Below, in pieces: positions 8,209 to 17,972 of a stretch of 64,000 nt of DNA. Within the stretch, counting starts at the first letter, position 1; every line of letters begins with the position of its first letter. The notes under the pieces were generated by a model that was given only the letters and a program-made list of their open reading frames with translations, was not told the DNA's origin and did no database searches. This stretch comes from Gallionella sp. GTDB taxonomy: Bacteria > Pseudomonadota > Gammaproteobacteria > Burkholderiales > Gallionellaceae. The stretch covers positions 51,201 to 115,200 of the forward strand of contig JAUYJO010000096.1 of assembly GCA_030700315.1 (NCBI GenBank). Reading direction: 5' to 3'. The translations under genes and the position numbers were made by a program.

Positions 8209-10212
8209 ATGAAATTACAGAAAATCTGGCTACCATGCGTGGCCGGGATGTGGGTGGGTATCACACCTATGGCTTATGCGTTGGATTCCATCACAGTCTA
8301 CGAGTTTTACCATGCCGGGCTGGATCATTATTTCCGCACTGCCGATACAGGCGAGGCTGCGGCCATCGACAATGGTGCTGCGGGGCAGGGCTGGAGCCGC
8401 ACCGGCGATGACTTCCTCGCCTATTCCGCCACCGCCACATCCGGCAACGCCGTTCCGGTTTGCCGCTTTTATGGTTCGATGTCGCCCGGCCCGAATTCGC
8501 ATTTCTACACCGCCAGCCAGGAAGAGTGTGACAGCCTCAAGGCGCTTCAGCTAATCACCCCTGACAGCGAGAAACGCTGGAATTATGAAGGGCTGGCTTT
8601 TGCCATCGCACTGCCGGCGACCGGCGTCTGTCCGTCAGGCTACACCTCCATTTACCGTCTCTACAACAATGGGTTTTCCAGGGGCGAAGATTCGAATCAT
8701 CGCTATACCAGCCTGACTGGCGAATACCAGAGGCTGCAATCGGCGGGCTGGGACGGCGAAGGTGTTGTGATGTGTTCACCTTCATCGTCATCGCTCTCAC
8801 CGCCCGTGAATGTCGCCGTGACCAACGCTGGCAGCCAAACGGTCGGCAGCAGCACGTTTTCTTCATCGACCCAGTTGGTCGTGTCGTGGGCGGCGCCAAC
8901 GGATTACACGGTGGATCATTATGCGATCAGCGCGTCCGAGACGGTCGGCAATACCAGCCTCAGCTACAGTGCGGCGGCAAGCGGCACCTCTGCCACCTTG
9001 ACCGGACTGAAGTCTGGCACGAGCTACAGCGTGGTGGTCTCCGCCTGCAAGGATGCCGCGTGTGCCGAAGCGGGCAGCGCGGCGGCGGTGTCCGGCACAA
9101 CCTCCGAAGAGTATTGGCAGATTCAGGGAACAGGAAATACATGGAACACGGCCATGGAAGTCATTTCCGACAGCAACACGAAGGCCTGGGCTTTCGTATA
9201 TGGTCCCGGTGCCGGTGGAGGCTTGGATGGAACGGCAAAGCTTTTTTATGACCCTGATTTTTCTGATCCGGCACAGAAAGGAGTGAAGATCGGATATACA
9301 ACTTCAGCCGCCACTATCAATCCCTCCTCCGTGAGCTCGTTCGCCCCAGCCACCGGTTACGGATTAAGATATAAAGGTTCGAATAACTACGAGCTTGCAA
9401 CGTCACAGCCTGTGCCGCTTTCTTCGGCAATGGGCAGTAAAATTCGCCTGTTTTTTGAATTTTCCTACATAGGCCCGGGGAACAAAGTCGGTATTTACTA
9501 CCTAGACAGCCAGGATGGCTACACAGGTTTAGATTACAACAGAGGCAGCGCCACTGTCTGCTCCACCGATGCCGAATTCGCTGTGGGTGGCGATTGTGCG
9601 CCCACACTTGCCGTTGGAAGCAGTTCGCAGGAATTTACAGGGATTGACTCCGCCAGGCAGTTTAAAATCGGTTACCCGATCCTCAACGATTGGAGTTGGG
9701 ATGGAGATGCAGGCACTTTTATGTTGTTTTCAATGAACACGGCAGCGGGAGCTTGCGCGTCGGATATAAGCGGTGTCGGACACGCGCAGTGGAATGGAAG
9801 CGCGTGGACCATTTCCAACACAGCGGGTTGCCCGAAATATTGGAAAAACATGCAGGCGCCCGTGCCAATCCACCTGGGCGGCGTCAGATATAAAATGTAT
9901 TACGGCAACACCAATCCGGATGATGCAACATGCACCGCCTCCTCTCCCGTACCGGGCACCAAGAAAGTTCTTTACGCCGATGGCGCCATTTCAGGAAACG
10001 CCACAACCGTGGAATACGAGGATTGGGAGACAATGGCAAGTCAAAGGGACATTACCTTCCTTTGGCCCGATGGCACTGAAGTGGACAGTTGCAGCGAGAA
10101 GAAAATGGATGATTTCGTAGTATATATGCCGACCCTGTCAACGGACTTCCAAGTCATGTACATGGTTAACGAAAATCTGTGGGTCGCTATGGCTGTGCTT
10201 CTAAATCCGTAG
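8209..10212 (+). CDS. Large secreted protein: DUF5648 + fibronectin III + unknown C-terminal domain
   Basis: 667 residues. A signal peptide ends near AYA/LD (about residue 24). Residues 28-190 form a DUF5648 module (YEFYHAGLDHYFRTAD, NSHFYTASQEEC, IYRLYNNGFSRGEDSNHRYT, AGWDGEGVVMCSP). Residues ~196-300 look like a fibronectin type III domain (PPVNVAVTNAG ... YSVVVSACKD). The last ~365 residues are Cys-containing, aromatic and beta-rich; I do not recognise them. AAAGGAGAGG upstream is a strong ribosome site. The gene sits downstream of gspD with a smaller paralogue, so it may be a type II substrate. An adhesin or carbohydrate-binding role is possible but unproven. Confidence 0.85.
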   Translation: MKLQKIWLPCVAGMWVGITPMAYALDSITVYEFYHAGLDHYFRTADTGEAAAIDNGAAGQGWSRTGDDFLAYSATATSGNAVPVCRFYGSMSPGPNSHFYTASQEECDSLKALQLITPDSEKRWNYEGLAFAIALPATGVCPSGYTSIYRLYNNGFSRGEDSNHRYTSLTGEYQRLQSAGWDGEGVVMCSPSSSSLSPPVNVAVTNAGSQTVGSSTFSSSTQLVVSWAAPTDYTVDHYAISASETVGNTSLSYSAAASGTSATLTGLKSGTSYSVVVSACKDAACAEAGSAAAVSGTTSEEYWQIQGTGNTWNTAMEVISDSNTKAWAFVYGPGAGGGLDGTAKLFYDPDFSDPAQKGVKIGYTTSAATINPSSVSSFAPATGYGLRYKGSNNYELATSQPVPLSSAMGSKIRLFFEFSYIGPGNKVGIYYLDSQDGYTGLDYNRGSATVCSTDAEFAVGGDCAPTLAVGSSSQEFTGIDSARQFKIGYPILNDWSWDGDAGTFMLFSMNTAAGACASDISGVGHAQWNGSAWTISNTAGCPKYWKNMQAPVPIHLGGVRYKMYYGNTNPDDATCTASSPVPGTKKVLYADGAISGNATTVEYEDWETMASQRDITFLWPDGTEVDSCSEKKMDDFVVYMPTLSTDFQVMYMVNENLWVAMAVLLNP

Positions 10213-10322
10213 CATTGCGAGCGAAAATGATCTGGGGCGAGCCTTGCGTCTGGCTGTTAAGAATAGTGTCCCGCCAATTTTGTGAGCGTATTATTTCGAC
10301 CTGAGCCGTTGATTAAGTCAAA

Positions 10323-10664
10323 TTACATAGACAGAATAAAGTCAACCAGAACCTTGCGGTTCACTTCGGTGAGCAATGACTCGGGGTAGCCGGGCATTTC
10401 CCGGTTGATCCATGCTCCGCTACCGCCATTGGCGATTTTGTTCATCAGGTGCGCTTCGGCATCCGGATTGTTTCTGTATCGCTCGGCTACATTCTCCCAT
10501 GACGGGCCCAGCAGATTCTTGCCGGTTTGGTGGCACATGAAGCAGCCGGTTCTGTCCGCCAATTGCCACTCGGTAGCCTTGGCGGCATATTCCTTGGGCA
10601 CTTTCGGCTGGCAGCCGCTCAGCGCAATCAACAGCGATGCCAGCAAGATGTTTCGAGTACTCAT
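10323..10664 (-). CDS. Lipoprotein c-type cytochrome, class I
   Basis: 113 residues from ATG 10664. The signal MSTRNILLASLLIALSGC ends in a lipobox (C18), so the protein is probably anchored in a membrane facing the periplasm. One haem-binding CFMCH motif (C41, C44, H45) is followed by an EMPGYPESLL segment providing the likely axial methionine. The overall size fits a single-haem cytochrome c. The frame extends 11 codons upstream, but without a signal sequence. It probably acts as a small electron carrier; the partner is not apparent. It is 53 bases downstream of the mutarotase gene on the same strand. Confidence 0.85.
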   Translation of the reverse strand: MSTRNILLASLLIALSGCQPKVPKEYAAKATEWQLADRTGCFMCHQTGKNLLGPSWENVAERYRNNPDAEAHLMNKIANGGSGAWINREMPGYPESLLTEVNRKVLVDFILSM

Positions 10665-10717
10665 GATGTTCCCTGTCCAGGCTTTCTGATTTTCCAAGCT
10701 TTCTTGTTTTAAAGTAA

Positions 10718-11629
10718 CTACAGCGGTTCGGCGCGGTATTCAACGACAAGAGTGTGTCGGGTTCCCGCCGCGACATGCACCGCATTGTCGATAGCATTGG
10801 CCGATTCCACGCACAGCATTTCGCGCCAGCCATCCGGTTGTCCCAGATCGCCCATCCTGTCGGCTTTTGCCGTCCACGGTGTCCACACGATAGTTGAAAG
10901 GCTGCCGGATTTGGCAACATGAATGCGCCGCTTCAGCGCGTCGTCCTCAATCGTGCATTCTGCGGCGGTATTGATGTATACGCGGTCGGTCTCTCCCGCA
11001 AACCGAATTATGCCATCTTGCTTTTTGAGCGTCGAGCCGCCCGCCTTGTCCCAGTAAGCGCAATCCGCCAGGCCGGTCACCTGTGCCGCACCGATGTCGC
11101 CGATACGAAAATAGGTATGCAGCGCTTCGCCGATTACAAAATCGGCTGCCCCGGTATTTTCGGTGCATAGCTCCATACGCAACGTCTCGCCGACGCTCAC
11201 GGTCAGCTCAAGCCGCGCATCGTGCGGCCAGTGCGCGCGTGTTTTTTTGCTCTCGACCAGGCGCAGCGTCAGTCGCGTCGCACCGCTCGGTTCAATACTG
11301 GATTCAATTACTTTCCAAGGTGTGGTGCGCGCATAGCCGTGCGCTGGAAAGCCCGGCTCGGCAGCATGTGCGCCGAACCATGGCCAGCATACCGGCACGC
11401 CGCCGCGTATCGACTTGCCCGCCGCCAATTGCGCGTCGCGCGACAGCCACACCACCGGCACGGCCTGGCTTTTGGGTTGCCAAGCCATCAGGTGCGCACC
11501 CTGCAAACACAGCGTTGCGCTCGCCTGCGGGTTGTCGATTTCCGCGACGACCAAGCCGCTATCATCCTCATGGAAAGCCAGTTGCCCGGCGATGCCGAAT
11601 TGCGCGTTCAATTGCTGTGCGCTGGTCAT
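10718..11629 (-). CDS. D-hexose-6-phosphate mutarotase (YeaD-like aldose epimerase)
   Basis: 303 residues of the aldose 1-epimerase fold in its glucose-6-phosphate epimerase branch. Visible motifs are [12 protein letters not shown] near the N-terminus, the active-site region [12 protein letters not shown], and [11 protein letters not shown] with the second catalytic His; [21 protein letters not shown] contributes the phosphate and sugar pocket. It interconverts alpha and beta anomers of hexose 6-phosphate in the cytoplasm. Its ATG overlaps the ilvD stop in an ATGA, so the two are probably co-translated, although there is no obvious pathway link. Confidence 0.9.
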   Translation of the reverse strand: MTSAQQLNAQFGIAGQLAFHEDDSGLVVAEIDNPQASATLCLQGAHLMAWQPKSQAVPVVWLSRDAQLAAGKSIRGGVPVCWPWFGAHAAEPGFPAHGYARTTPWKVIESSIEPSGATRLTLRLVESKKTRAHWPHDARLELTVSVGETLRMELCTENTGAADFVIGEALHTYFRIGDIGAAQVTGLADCAYWDKAGGSTLKKQDGIIRFAGETDRVYINTAAECTIEDDALKRRIHVAKSGSLSTIVWTPWTAKADRMGDLGQPDGWREMLCVESANAIDNAVHVAAGTRHTLVVEYRAEPL

Positions 11630-13482
11630 GTCGGCTTTCTCTCGATTTGCGTCACGTCGCGCACCGCGCCTTTGTCGGCGGAAGTTGTCATGGCGGCGTA
11701 GGCGCGCAGTGCCGCAGACACTTGGCGATCCCGGCTGACCGGTTGCCAGGCCTTGCCGCCTTTCGCCTCCATCGCGGCGCGGCGTCGCGCCAGTTCTGCA
11801 TCGGGAATCGCCAGCGCGATGCTGCGTTGCGGAATGTCGATCTCGATGGTGTCGCCTTCCTCCACCAGCCCGATTGCGCCGCCTGCTGCGGCTTCCGGCG
11901 AGACGTGGCCGATACTCAAGCCGGAGGTGCCGCCGGAAAAACGCCCGTCGGTGAGCAGCGCGCAGGCCGCGCCCAGCCCCTTGGACTTCAGGTAGCTGGT
12001 CGGATAGAGCATCTCCTGCATGCCCGGCCCGCCCTTCGGCCCTTCATAGCGGATCACCACCACGTCGCCCGCCACGACCTTGTCGTCGAGAATCGCCGCC
12101 ACCGCATCGTCCTGGCTTTCGAATACGCGCGCGCGTCCGGTAAATTTCAGGATGCTGTCGTCCACCCCGGCGGTCTTGACGATGCAGCCGTCTGCGGCGA
12201 TGTTGCCGTGCAATACCGCCAGGCCACCGTCCTGCGAATAAGCATGCGCCTGATCGCGGATGCAGCCGTCGCTGCGGTCGGTATCCAGTTCCGGATAGTG
12301 CATGGATTGCGAGAAGGCGAGGGTGGTGACGACCCCGCCGGGCGCCGCACGGAAAAGCTTTTTCACTTCTTCGTCGCCGGTCTGCACGATGTCCCACTGT
12401 TTGAGCGCATCGCGCAGGGTCGGGCTGTATACCGTTCCGGCATCGGCGTGCAACAGCCCGGCGCGATCCAGTTCGCCGAGAATCGCTGGAATGCCGCCGG
12501 CGCGATGCACATCTTCCATATGGTATTCGGAGGACGGCGCGACCTTGCACAGGGTCGGCACATGGCGTGACAGGCGATCCATATCCTTCATGGTGAAATT
12601 CACGCCCGCCTCCTGCGCGATTGCCAGCAGGTGCAGCACGGTGTTGGTCGAACCGCCCATCGAGATGTCCAGCGTCATGGCGTTTTCGAATGCGTCGAAG
12701 GTGGCGATGGAGCGCGGCAACACGCCTGCGTCATCCTGCTCGTAATAGCGTTTGCACAGCTCGACGACCAGGCGTCCAGCGCGCAAAAATAATTGTTTGC
12801 GTTCGGCGTGGGTCGCCACCAATGTGCCGTTGCCGGGCAACGACAACCCGAGCGCCTCGGTCAGGCAGTTCATCGAATTGGCGGTGAACATGCCGGAGCA
12901 GGAGCCGCAGGTCGGGCAGGCAGAACGCTCGATGGCATCCACTTCCGCATCGCTGCAATGGCTGTCGGCGGCGGCGACCATCGCATCCACCAAGTCCAGC
13001 CCACTGGTCTTGCCCTGCCAATCGACCTTGCCCGCTTCCATCGGCCCGCCGGAGACGAACACCACCGGAATGTTCAGGCGCATCGCCGCCATCAGCATGC
13101 CCGGCGTGATCTTGTCGCAATTGGAGATGCACACCAGCGCGTCGGCGCAATGCGCGTTGACCATGTATTCCACGCTGTCGGCGATCAGTTCGCGCGAGGG
13201 CAGCGAATACAGCATCCCGGCATGTCCCATGGCAATGCCGTCGTCCACCGCGATGGTGTTGAACTCCTTGGCGATGCCGCCCGCCTTCTCGATCTCGCGC
13301 GCCACCAGTTGCCCCATGTCCTTCAGGTGGACATGGCCGGGAACGAACTGGGTGAACGAGTTGGCGATGGCGATGATCGGCTTGCCGAAATCGCTATCGG
13401 TCATGCCGGTGGCGCGCCACAAAGAGCGCGCGCCGGCCATGTTGCGGCCATGCGTGGAGGTGCGGGAACGGTAAGCGGGCAT
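11626..13482 (-). CDS. ilvD: Dihydroxy-acid dehydratase
   Basis: 618 residues, full length for the family. It dehydrates 2,3-dihydroxy-isovalerate and its methyl homologue to the 2-keto acids in valine, isoleucine and leucine synthesis. Iron-sulfur ligands are visible in [11 protein letters not shown] and [19 protein letters not shown]; the family motifs GSTNTVLHL and [19 protein letters not shown] are intact. The start [20 protein letters not shown] matches the usual N-terminus. It is transcribed away from lgt, with 63 bases between the two starts. No regulatory leader or attenuator is evident. Confidence 0.97.
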   Translation of the reverse strand: MPAYRSRTSTHGRNMAGARSLWRATGMTDSDFGKPIIAIANSFTQFVPGHVHLKDMGQLVAREIEKAGGIAKEFNTIAVDDGIAMGHAGMLYSLPSRELIADSVEYMVNAHCADALVCISNCDKITPGMLMAAMRLNIPVVFVSGGPMEAGKVDWQGKTSGLDLVDAMVAAADSHCSDAEVDAIERSACPTCGSCSGMFTANSMNCLTEALGLSLPGNGTLVATHAERKQLFLRAGRLVVELCKRYYEQDDAGVLPRSIATFDAFENAMTLDISMGGSTNTVLHLLAIAQEAGVNFTMKDMDRLSRHVPTLCKVAPSSEYHMEDVHRAGGIPAILGELDRAGLLHADAGTVYSPTLRDALKQWDIVQTGDEEVKKLFRAAPGGVVTTLAFSQSMHYPELDTDRSDGCIRDQAHAYSQDGGLAVLHGNIAADGCIVKTAGVDDSILKFTGRARVFESQDDAVAAILDDKVVAGDVVVIRYEGPKGGPGMQEMLYPTSYLKSKGLGAACALLTDGRFSGGTSGLSIGHVSPEAAAGGAIGLVEEGDTIEIDIPQRSIALAIPDAELARRRAAMEAKGGKAWQPVSRDRQVSAALRAYAAMTTSADKGAVRDVTQIERKPT

Positions 13483-13545
13483 GTTGTCTCTCTGAAAAAT
13501 AAAAGCACACGTATAATCGGGGCATCGATTTTACCCGATTCGCCC

Positions 13546-14328
13546 ATGCTCGTTCATCCGCAATTCAATCCCGTCGCCCTGCAACTCGGCCCGCTGGCCA
13601 TCCACTGGTACGGGCTGATGTACCTCGCCGGCTTCATGGCCTTCCTCTGGCTGGGGCGCAAGCGCATCGCCGTGCTGAACCACCCGCAGATCGACAGGAA
13701 GCTGCTCGACGACCTGTTATTTTACGGCGTGCTCGGCGTGATCCTCGGCGGGCGGCTGGGTTATGTGCTGTTTTACAAAGCTTCCTATTATTTCGCCCAT
13801 CCGCTGGAAATTCTGGCCGTGTGGCAGGGCGGCATGTCGTTCCACGGCGGCTTTCTCGGCGTGCTGGTGGCGATGGCGTGGCTGGCTCGTAGACAGAAAT
13901 TGCGCTGGCTGCAAGTAACCGACTTCATCGCGCCGTTGGTGCCGCCCGGGCTGGCTTTCGGGCGGCTCGGCAATTTCATTAACGGCGAGCTCTGGGGAAG
14001 GCCGACCGATGTGCCGTGGGCGATGGTTTTTCCGCAAGCGGACAGCCTGCCGCGCCATCCTTCGCAGCTTTATCAGTTTGCGCTGGAAGGCGTGCTGTTG
14101 TTCGCATTGCTCTGGCTGTATGCGCGCAAGCCGCGCCCCGTGGGCGCAGTATCCGGGCTGTTTCTGATCGGCTACGGCAGTTTCCGCTTTCTCGCCGAAT
14201 TCGCCCGCGAACCGGACGATTTCCTCGGCCTGCTGTCGTTCGGCATGAGTATGGGGCAATGGCTGAGCCTGCCGATGGTGATCGCCGGTGCACTGCTGAT
14301 GGTTTTCAGCACCCGGCGTCCCGCTTGA
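13546..14328 (+). CDS. lgt: Prolipoprotein diacylglyceryl transferase
   Basis: 260 residues from ATG 13546. The enzyme adds diacylglycerol from phosphatidylglycerol to the lipobox cysteine of prolipoproteins in the inner membrane. Seven hydrophobic segments can be placed. Key motifs are [11 protein letters not shown], the [11 protein letters not shown] region with the essential His, and the signature [17 protein letters not shown]. The open frame continues far upstream antisense to ilvD; no signal supports that part. TATAAT occurs at 13512-13517, but a well-spaced -35 box was not found. Lipoproteins made nearby (GspD, the cytochrome) would be its substrates. Confidence 0.95.
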   Translation: MLVHPQFNPVALQLGPLAIHWYGLMYLAGFMAFLWLGRKRIAVLNHPQIDRKLLDDLLFYGVLGVILGGRLGYVLFYKASYYFAHPLEILAVWQGGMSFHGGFLGVLVAMAWLARRQKLRWLQVTDFIAPLVPPGLAFGRLGNFINGELWGRPTDVPWAMVFPQADSLPRHPSQLYQFALEGVLLFALLWLYARKPRPVGAVSGLFLIGYGSFRFLAEFAREPDDFLGLLSFGMSMGQWLSLPMVIAGALLMVFSTRRPA

Positions 14329-14384
14329 CACTCGCGCCCCTCTCGCACACTATTCCCGCTATCAAATATCACTGAAACCTCACC

Positions 14385-15695
14385 TTGGACGAAATTTCTT
14401 TAGGCTGGCTGTTCGGTATCCTGCTGTTGTTATTGGTTTGCAGCGCGTTCTTTTCCGGCTCGGAAACCAGCATGATGGCGATCAACCGCTATCGCCTGAA
14501 CAACCTGGTTCGCAAGGGCAACCGCAGCGCCAGGCTGGTCAACCGCCTGCTGTCCCGTGTGGACAAGTTGCTCGGTTCCATCCTGTTCGGCAACACGCTG
14601 GTCAATGTCGCCGCCGCAGCGCTGGCCAACATTATTATCCTGCGCCTGTTCGGGCAAAACGACTGGGCGATCCTGCTGGGCACGCTGGCGCTCACCTTCG
14701 CGATCCTGGTGTTCAGCGAAATCCTGCCGAAAATACTGGCTGCCAGCCACCCGGAGCGCATCGCGCTGCCGGCGAGTTATGTGCTCGCGCCGCTGATCAC
14801 CCTGTTCCACCCGGTAGTCTCGGTGGCGACATCCCTGGTGAAAGGCATGCTGTGGCTGCTGCGCATCAGGATAGAAACCGATCAGAGCAAGCAGAAGATG
14901 TCGCTGGAAGAATTGCGCGGGCTGGTGCTGGAGGCAGGAGACTTCCTGCCGCGCAAGCACCAGAAAATGTTGCTCAACCTGGTCGATCTGGAGCGCATCA
15001 CCGTGAACGATGTGATGGTTCCGCGCAACCAGATCGAGGCGCTGGACATCAACGCCAGCGCGGATGAGCTGCGCCAGCAAATCATCACCTGCCACCACAC
15101 CTTGCTGCCGGTTTATGAAGGCAAGCCTGGCAATATCATCGGCATCCTGCACATCAAGCGTGTGCCGGCCTTGTTTCAGGAAGCGGGGCTGGACGTGACG
15201 CAACTGCGCGAAATACTCCATGAACCTTATTTCATCCCCTCCGACACGCCGCTGCTCAAGCAATTGCAACAATTCCAGGAACGCCACGCGCGCCTGGGGC
15301 TGGTGGTGGATGAATACGGCGAACTCCTCGGCCTGGTGACGCTGGAAAATATCCTCGAGGAAATCGTCGGCGAATTTACCACCCAATCCCCCGCACAAAC
15401 CGGAAAGTTCCTGCGCCAGGAGGATGGCAGCATCCTGCTGGAAGGCGCCAGCAGCCTGCGTGAGCTGAACCGCAAGCTGGGATGGCATCTGCCGCTGGAC
15501 AGTGCTAAAACGCTGAATGGGTTGATTCTGGAGCATCTGGAAGATATGCCGGAAGCCGGCGTCAGCCTGAAAATTGCCGGCTATCCGATCGAAATTATCC
15601 AGACGCAGGATCGTATTGTTAAAGTGGCGCGTATTTTTCCGGCGCAACCGGATAGGCAGGATGGATCGCGAATTGCCCCTCCTGCTTTACAATAG
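14385..15695 (+). CDS. HlyC/CorC-family membrane protein (DUF21-CBS-CorC_HlyC)
   Basis: 436 residues starting at TTG 14385, as no in-frame ATG fits the N-terminus. Residues 1-190 form the DUF21 domain with four hydrophobic segments (FFSGSETSMMAINRYRL, FSEILPKILAA). Two CBS domains follow (VNDVMVPRNQIEALDI; LGLVVDEYGELLGLVTLENI), and a C-terminal CorC_HlyC domain (about 345-425). Members of this family affect magnesium, cobalt or sodium transport, probably through ATP or Mg binding to CBS; the substrate cannot be told here. The gene precedes pilC in an apparent run of same-strand genes. Confidence 0.88.
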   Translation: MDEISLGWLFGILLLLLVCSAFFSGSETSMMAINRYRLNNLVRKGNRSARLVNRLLSRVDKLLGSILFGNTLVNVAAAALANIIILRLFGQNDWAILLGTLALTFAILVFSEILPKILAASHPERIALPASYVLAPLITLFHPVVSVATSLVKGMLWLLRIRIETDQSKQKMSLEELRGLVLEAGDFLPRKHQKMLLNLVDLERITVNDVMVPRNQIEALDINASADELRQQIITCHHTLLPVYEGKPGNIIGILHIKRVPALFQEAGLDVTQLREILHEPYFIPSDTPLLKQLQQFQERHARLGLVVDEYGELLGLVTLENILEEIVGEFTTQSPAQTGKFLRQEDGSILLEGASSLRELNRKLGWHLPLDSAKTLNGLILEHLEDMPEAGVSLKIAGYPIEIIQTQDRIVKVARIFPAQPDRQDGSRIAPPALQ

Positions 15696-15751
15696 ACGCA
15701 AAGCTCGGCATGATGCCCATCAACATTAGATAGTGACCCAAGGGAGACGCT

Positions 15752-16969
15752 ATGGCTACTGCACCTAAGGCCGCAAAGATAAAAGAATATTCCTATCTCT
15801 GGGAAGGTAAGGACAAGACCGGCAAGCGGGTCAAAGGCGAGATGCGCGCACCCGGCGAGGCCAACGTATCCGCTGTCCTGCGCCGCCAGGGCATCAATGT
15901 CTCCAAGGTCAAACGGCTGCGCGCCAGCACCCAGAAAGTCACCGAAAAAGATATTTCGCTGTTCACCCGCCAGCTTGCCACCATGATGAAATCGGGCGTG
16001 CCCATGCTGCAGGCTTTTGATATCGTCGGCAAGGGTCACAGCAATCCGTCCGTGGCAAAACTGCTGTTCGACATCAAGACTGACATAGAAACTGGCAGCA
16101 GCCTGCAACAGGCATTCAAGAAATATCCGCTGTATTTCGACGACCTGTATTGCAACCTGATTGGTGCGGGCGAGGCGGCCGGTATTCTGGACACCTTGCT
16201 GGATAGGCTGGCAACTTACAAGGAGAAAATTCAGGCGATCAAAAGCAAGATCAAATCGGCGCTGTTCTACCCGGTTTCCATCATCGTGGTGGCGTTTGTC
16301 ATCACCGCCGTGATCATGATTTTCGTGATTCCGGCGTTCAAAGAGTTGTTTACCAATTTTGGCGCGGATTTACCCGCACCGACCTTGGTCATCATGGGTA
16401 TTTCCGATTTCTTCGTGACCTACTGGTATCTGATCTTTGGCGGGATAGGCGGCGGTTTTTACACGTTTTTCTATTTCTGGAAACGTAGTACAAAGATGCA
16501 GGCTGTCATGGACCGGTTGTTACTGAAGGCGCCCATTTTTGGTGAACTGGTGCGCAAGGCCAGCATCGCGCGCTGGAGCCGCACGCTTGCCACCATGTTC
16601 GCAGCGGGTGTGCCGCTGGTCGAGGCTTTTGACTCGGTGGCGGGAGCGGCGGGCAATGCGGTGTATTACGACGCCACAAAGTATATTCAACGCGAAGTCA
16701 CCACCGGCAGCAGCCTGACCGTCGCGATGCAGAATACCGAAGTATTTCCGAGCATGGTGCTGCAAATGGTGGCGATCGGTGAAGAAGCCGGTTCGCTGGA
16801 TTCCATGCTGAGCAAGGTGGCCGATTTCTACGAGGCCGAAGTCGACGATGCTGTGGATGCGCTGTCCAGCCTGATGGAACCGATCATCATGGTGGTGCTC
16901 GGCACACTGATCGGTGGCATGGTGGTCGCGATGTATTTGCCGATCTTCAAGATGGGCTCGGTGGTTTAA
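15752..16969 (+). CDS. pilC: Type IV pilus inner-membrane platform protein PilC
   Basis: 405 residues with an AAGGGAGAC ribosome site. Two GspF/PilC domains are visible (about 70-193 and 273-395), each with the conserved FTRQLATMMKSGVPMLQAF or SRTLATMFAAGVPLVEAF opening and three membrane helices in all (FYPVSIIVVAFVITAVIMIF, YWYLIFGGIGGGF, IMVVLGTLIGGMVVAMYLP). PilC connects the pilus motor ATPases to the pilin shaft. GspF is the secretion homologue, but the following pilD-coaE-zapD order is that of type IV pilus loci. The usual neighbour pilB is missing upstream. Confidence 0.92.
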   Translation: MATAPKAAKIKEYSYLWEGKDKTGKRVKGEMRAPGEANVSAVLRRQGINVSKVKRLRASTQKVTEKDISLFTRQLATMMKSGVPMLQAFDIVGKGHSNPSVAKLLFDIKTDIETGSSLQQAFKKYPLYFDDLYCNLIGAGEAAGILDTLLDRLATYKEKIQAIKSKIKSALFYPVSIIVVAFVITAVIMIFVIPAFKELFTNFGADLPAPTLVIMGISDFFVTYWYLIFGGIGGGFYTFFYFWKRSTKMQAVMDRLLLKAPIFGELVRKASIARWSRTLATMFAAGVPLVEAFDSVAGAAGNAVYYDATKYIQREVTTGSSLTVAMQNTEVFPSMVLQMVAIGEEAGSLDSMLSKVADFYEAEVDDAVDALSSLMEPIIMVVLGTLIGGMVVAMYLPIFKMGSVV

Positions 16970-16971
16970 TG

Positions 16972-17102
16972 CATCAGAGGACAGAGGACGGAGGACAGAG
17001 GACAGATTGGTTGTGTGCCGCTGTGCGGCACACTATATCAAGCACGCGGCGCAGCCGCGACAAAACCTCTGTCCTCTGTCCTCCGTCCTCTGTCCTCTGA
17101 TG
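16972..17102. repeat. Perfect 35-bp inverted repeat with two internal hairpins, covering the pilD start
   Basis: Left arm 16972-17006 and right arm 17068-17102 are perfect reverse complements. The arms are built from repeats of AGAGGAC/GGAGGAC. Inside lie two further perfect stems: 17013-17021 with 17025-17033 (GTGTGCCGC, loop TGT) and 17045-17050 with 17054-17059 (CGCGGC, loop GCA). The right arm ends on the first ATG of pilD, so no ribosome site is free of the stem. Confidence 0.95.
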
Positions 17103-17972
17103 ATGAGCTTTCTCGAACTCCTGCAAACGTTTCCCGCCGCTTTCATCGGCGTGTGCCTGATTCTCGGCCTGATGGTCGGCAGCTTCTTGAACGTAGTCAT
17201 CCACCGCTTGCCGAAAATGATGGAGCTTGGCTGGCGGCAGCAATGCGCCGAACTGCGCGGCGAGGAACCGGCTGCTGCCCCTACCTATAATCTCGTTGTT
17301 CCGCGTTCCGCCTGCCCGCATTGCAACCATGCCATCAGCGCGTGGGATAACATTCCCGTCGTCAGTTATCTGCTGTTGCGCGGCAAGTGCAAGGGCTGCG
17401 GCGCGGCCATCTCGCCGCGCTATCCGATCATTGAGGCAACCAGCGGCCTGTTGTGCGCCTACGCGGCCTGGCACTTCGGCTTTGGCTGGGCGGCAGGCGG
17501 CGCGTTGCTGCTTATCTGGGGATTACTGGCGCTCACGGCAATTGATTTCGACACGCAACTGCTGCCGGACGACATCACCCTGCCGCTGCTCTGGGCAGGC
17601 TTGCTGTTCAACCTGTCCGGCACCTTTACCGATTTGCATGGCGCGGTGCTGGGCGCGGTGTTCGGCTATCTCGCGCTATGGAGCGTGTACTGGCTGTTCA
17701 AGCTCGCCACCGGCAAGGAGGGCATGGGTTACGGCGATTTCAAACTGCTCGCCGCGCTGGGCGCCTGGCTTGGCTGGCAAATGCTGCCGCTCATCATCCT
17801 GTCGTCTTCGCTGGTGGGCGCGGTGGTCGGCATTACGCTGATTGTTGCGACCAAACAAGGCCGCAATATCCCCATTCCCTTTGGCCCTTATCTGGCGGGC
17901 GGCGGGCTGATCGCGCTGTTCTGGGGGCAAACATTGACACAGGGTTACCTGCAGTTGCTCGCAGCTCCATGA
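17103..17972 (+). CDS. pilD: Prepilin peptidase / N-methyltransferase PilD
   Basis: About 289 residues; ATGs at 17100 and 17103 are both possible. The N-terminal part has the periplasmic/cytoplasmic zinc site CPHCN...CKGCG. The peptidase part has the two essential aspartate motifs, AIDFDTQLLPDD and GYGDFKL. Eight hydrophobic segments fit the aspartyl inner-membrane protease that cuts and methylates prepilins. It would process both the pilins and the pseudopilins GspH-K of this window. The start has no ribosome site; it lies at the end of a 35-bp inverted repeat. The stop overlaps coaE by four bases. Confidence 0.95.
   Translation: MSFLELLQTFPAAFIGVCLILGLMVGSFLNVVIHRLPKMMELGWRQQCAELRGEEPAAAPTYNLVVPRSACPHCNHAISAWDNIPVVSYLLLRGKCKGCGAAISPRYPIIEATSGLLCAYAAWHFGFGWAAGGALLLIWGLLALTAIDFDTQLLPDDITLPLLWAGLLFNLSGTFTDLHGAVLGAVFGYLALWSVYWLFKLATGKEGMGYGDFKLLAALGAWLGWQMLPLIILSSSLVGAVVGITLIVATKQGRNIPIPFGPYLAGGGLIALFWGQTLTQGYLQLLAAP

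Noticed and set aside
11083-12570. 495-codon open frame on the plus strand
   Set aside because: Antisense to ilvD and the mutarotase gene; no recognisable domain.
13484-13517. lgt promoter with TATAAT at 13512
   Set aside because: The best -35-like box (TTGTCT at 13484) is 22 bases away, too far for a confident sigma-70 promoter.
16972-17102. Possible tRNA or structured ncRNA between pilC and pilD
   Set aside because: The three-hairpin layout has no tRNA arms of normal length or T-loop sequence; a palindromic repeat explains it.
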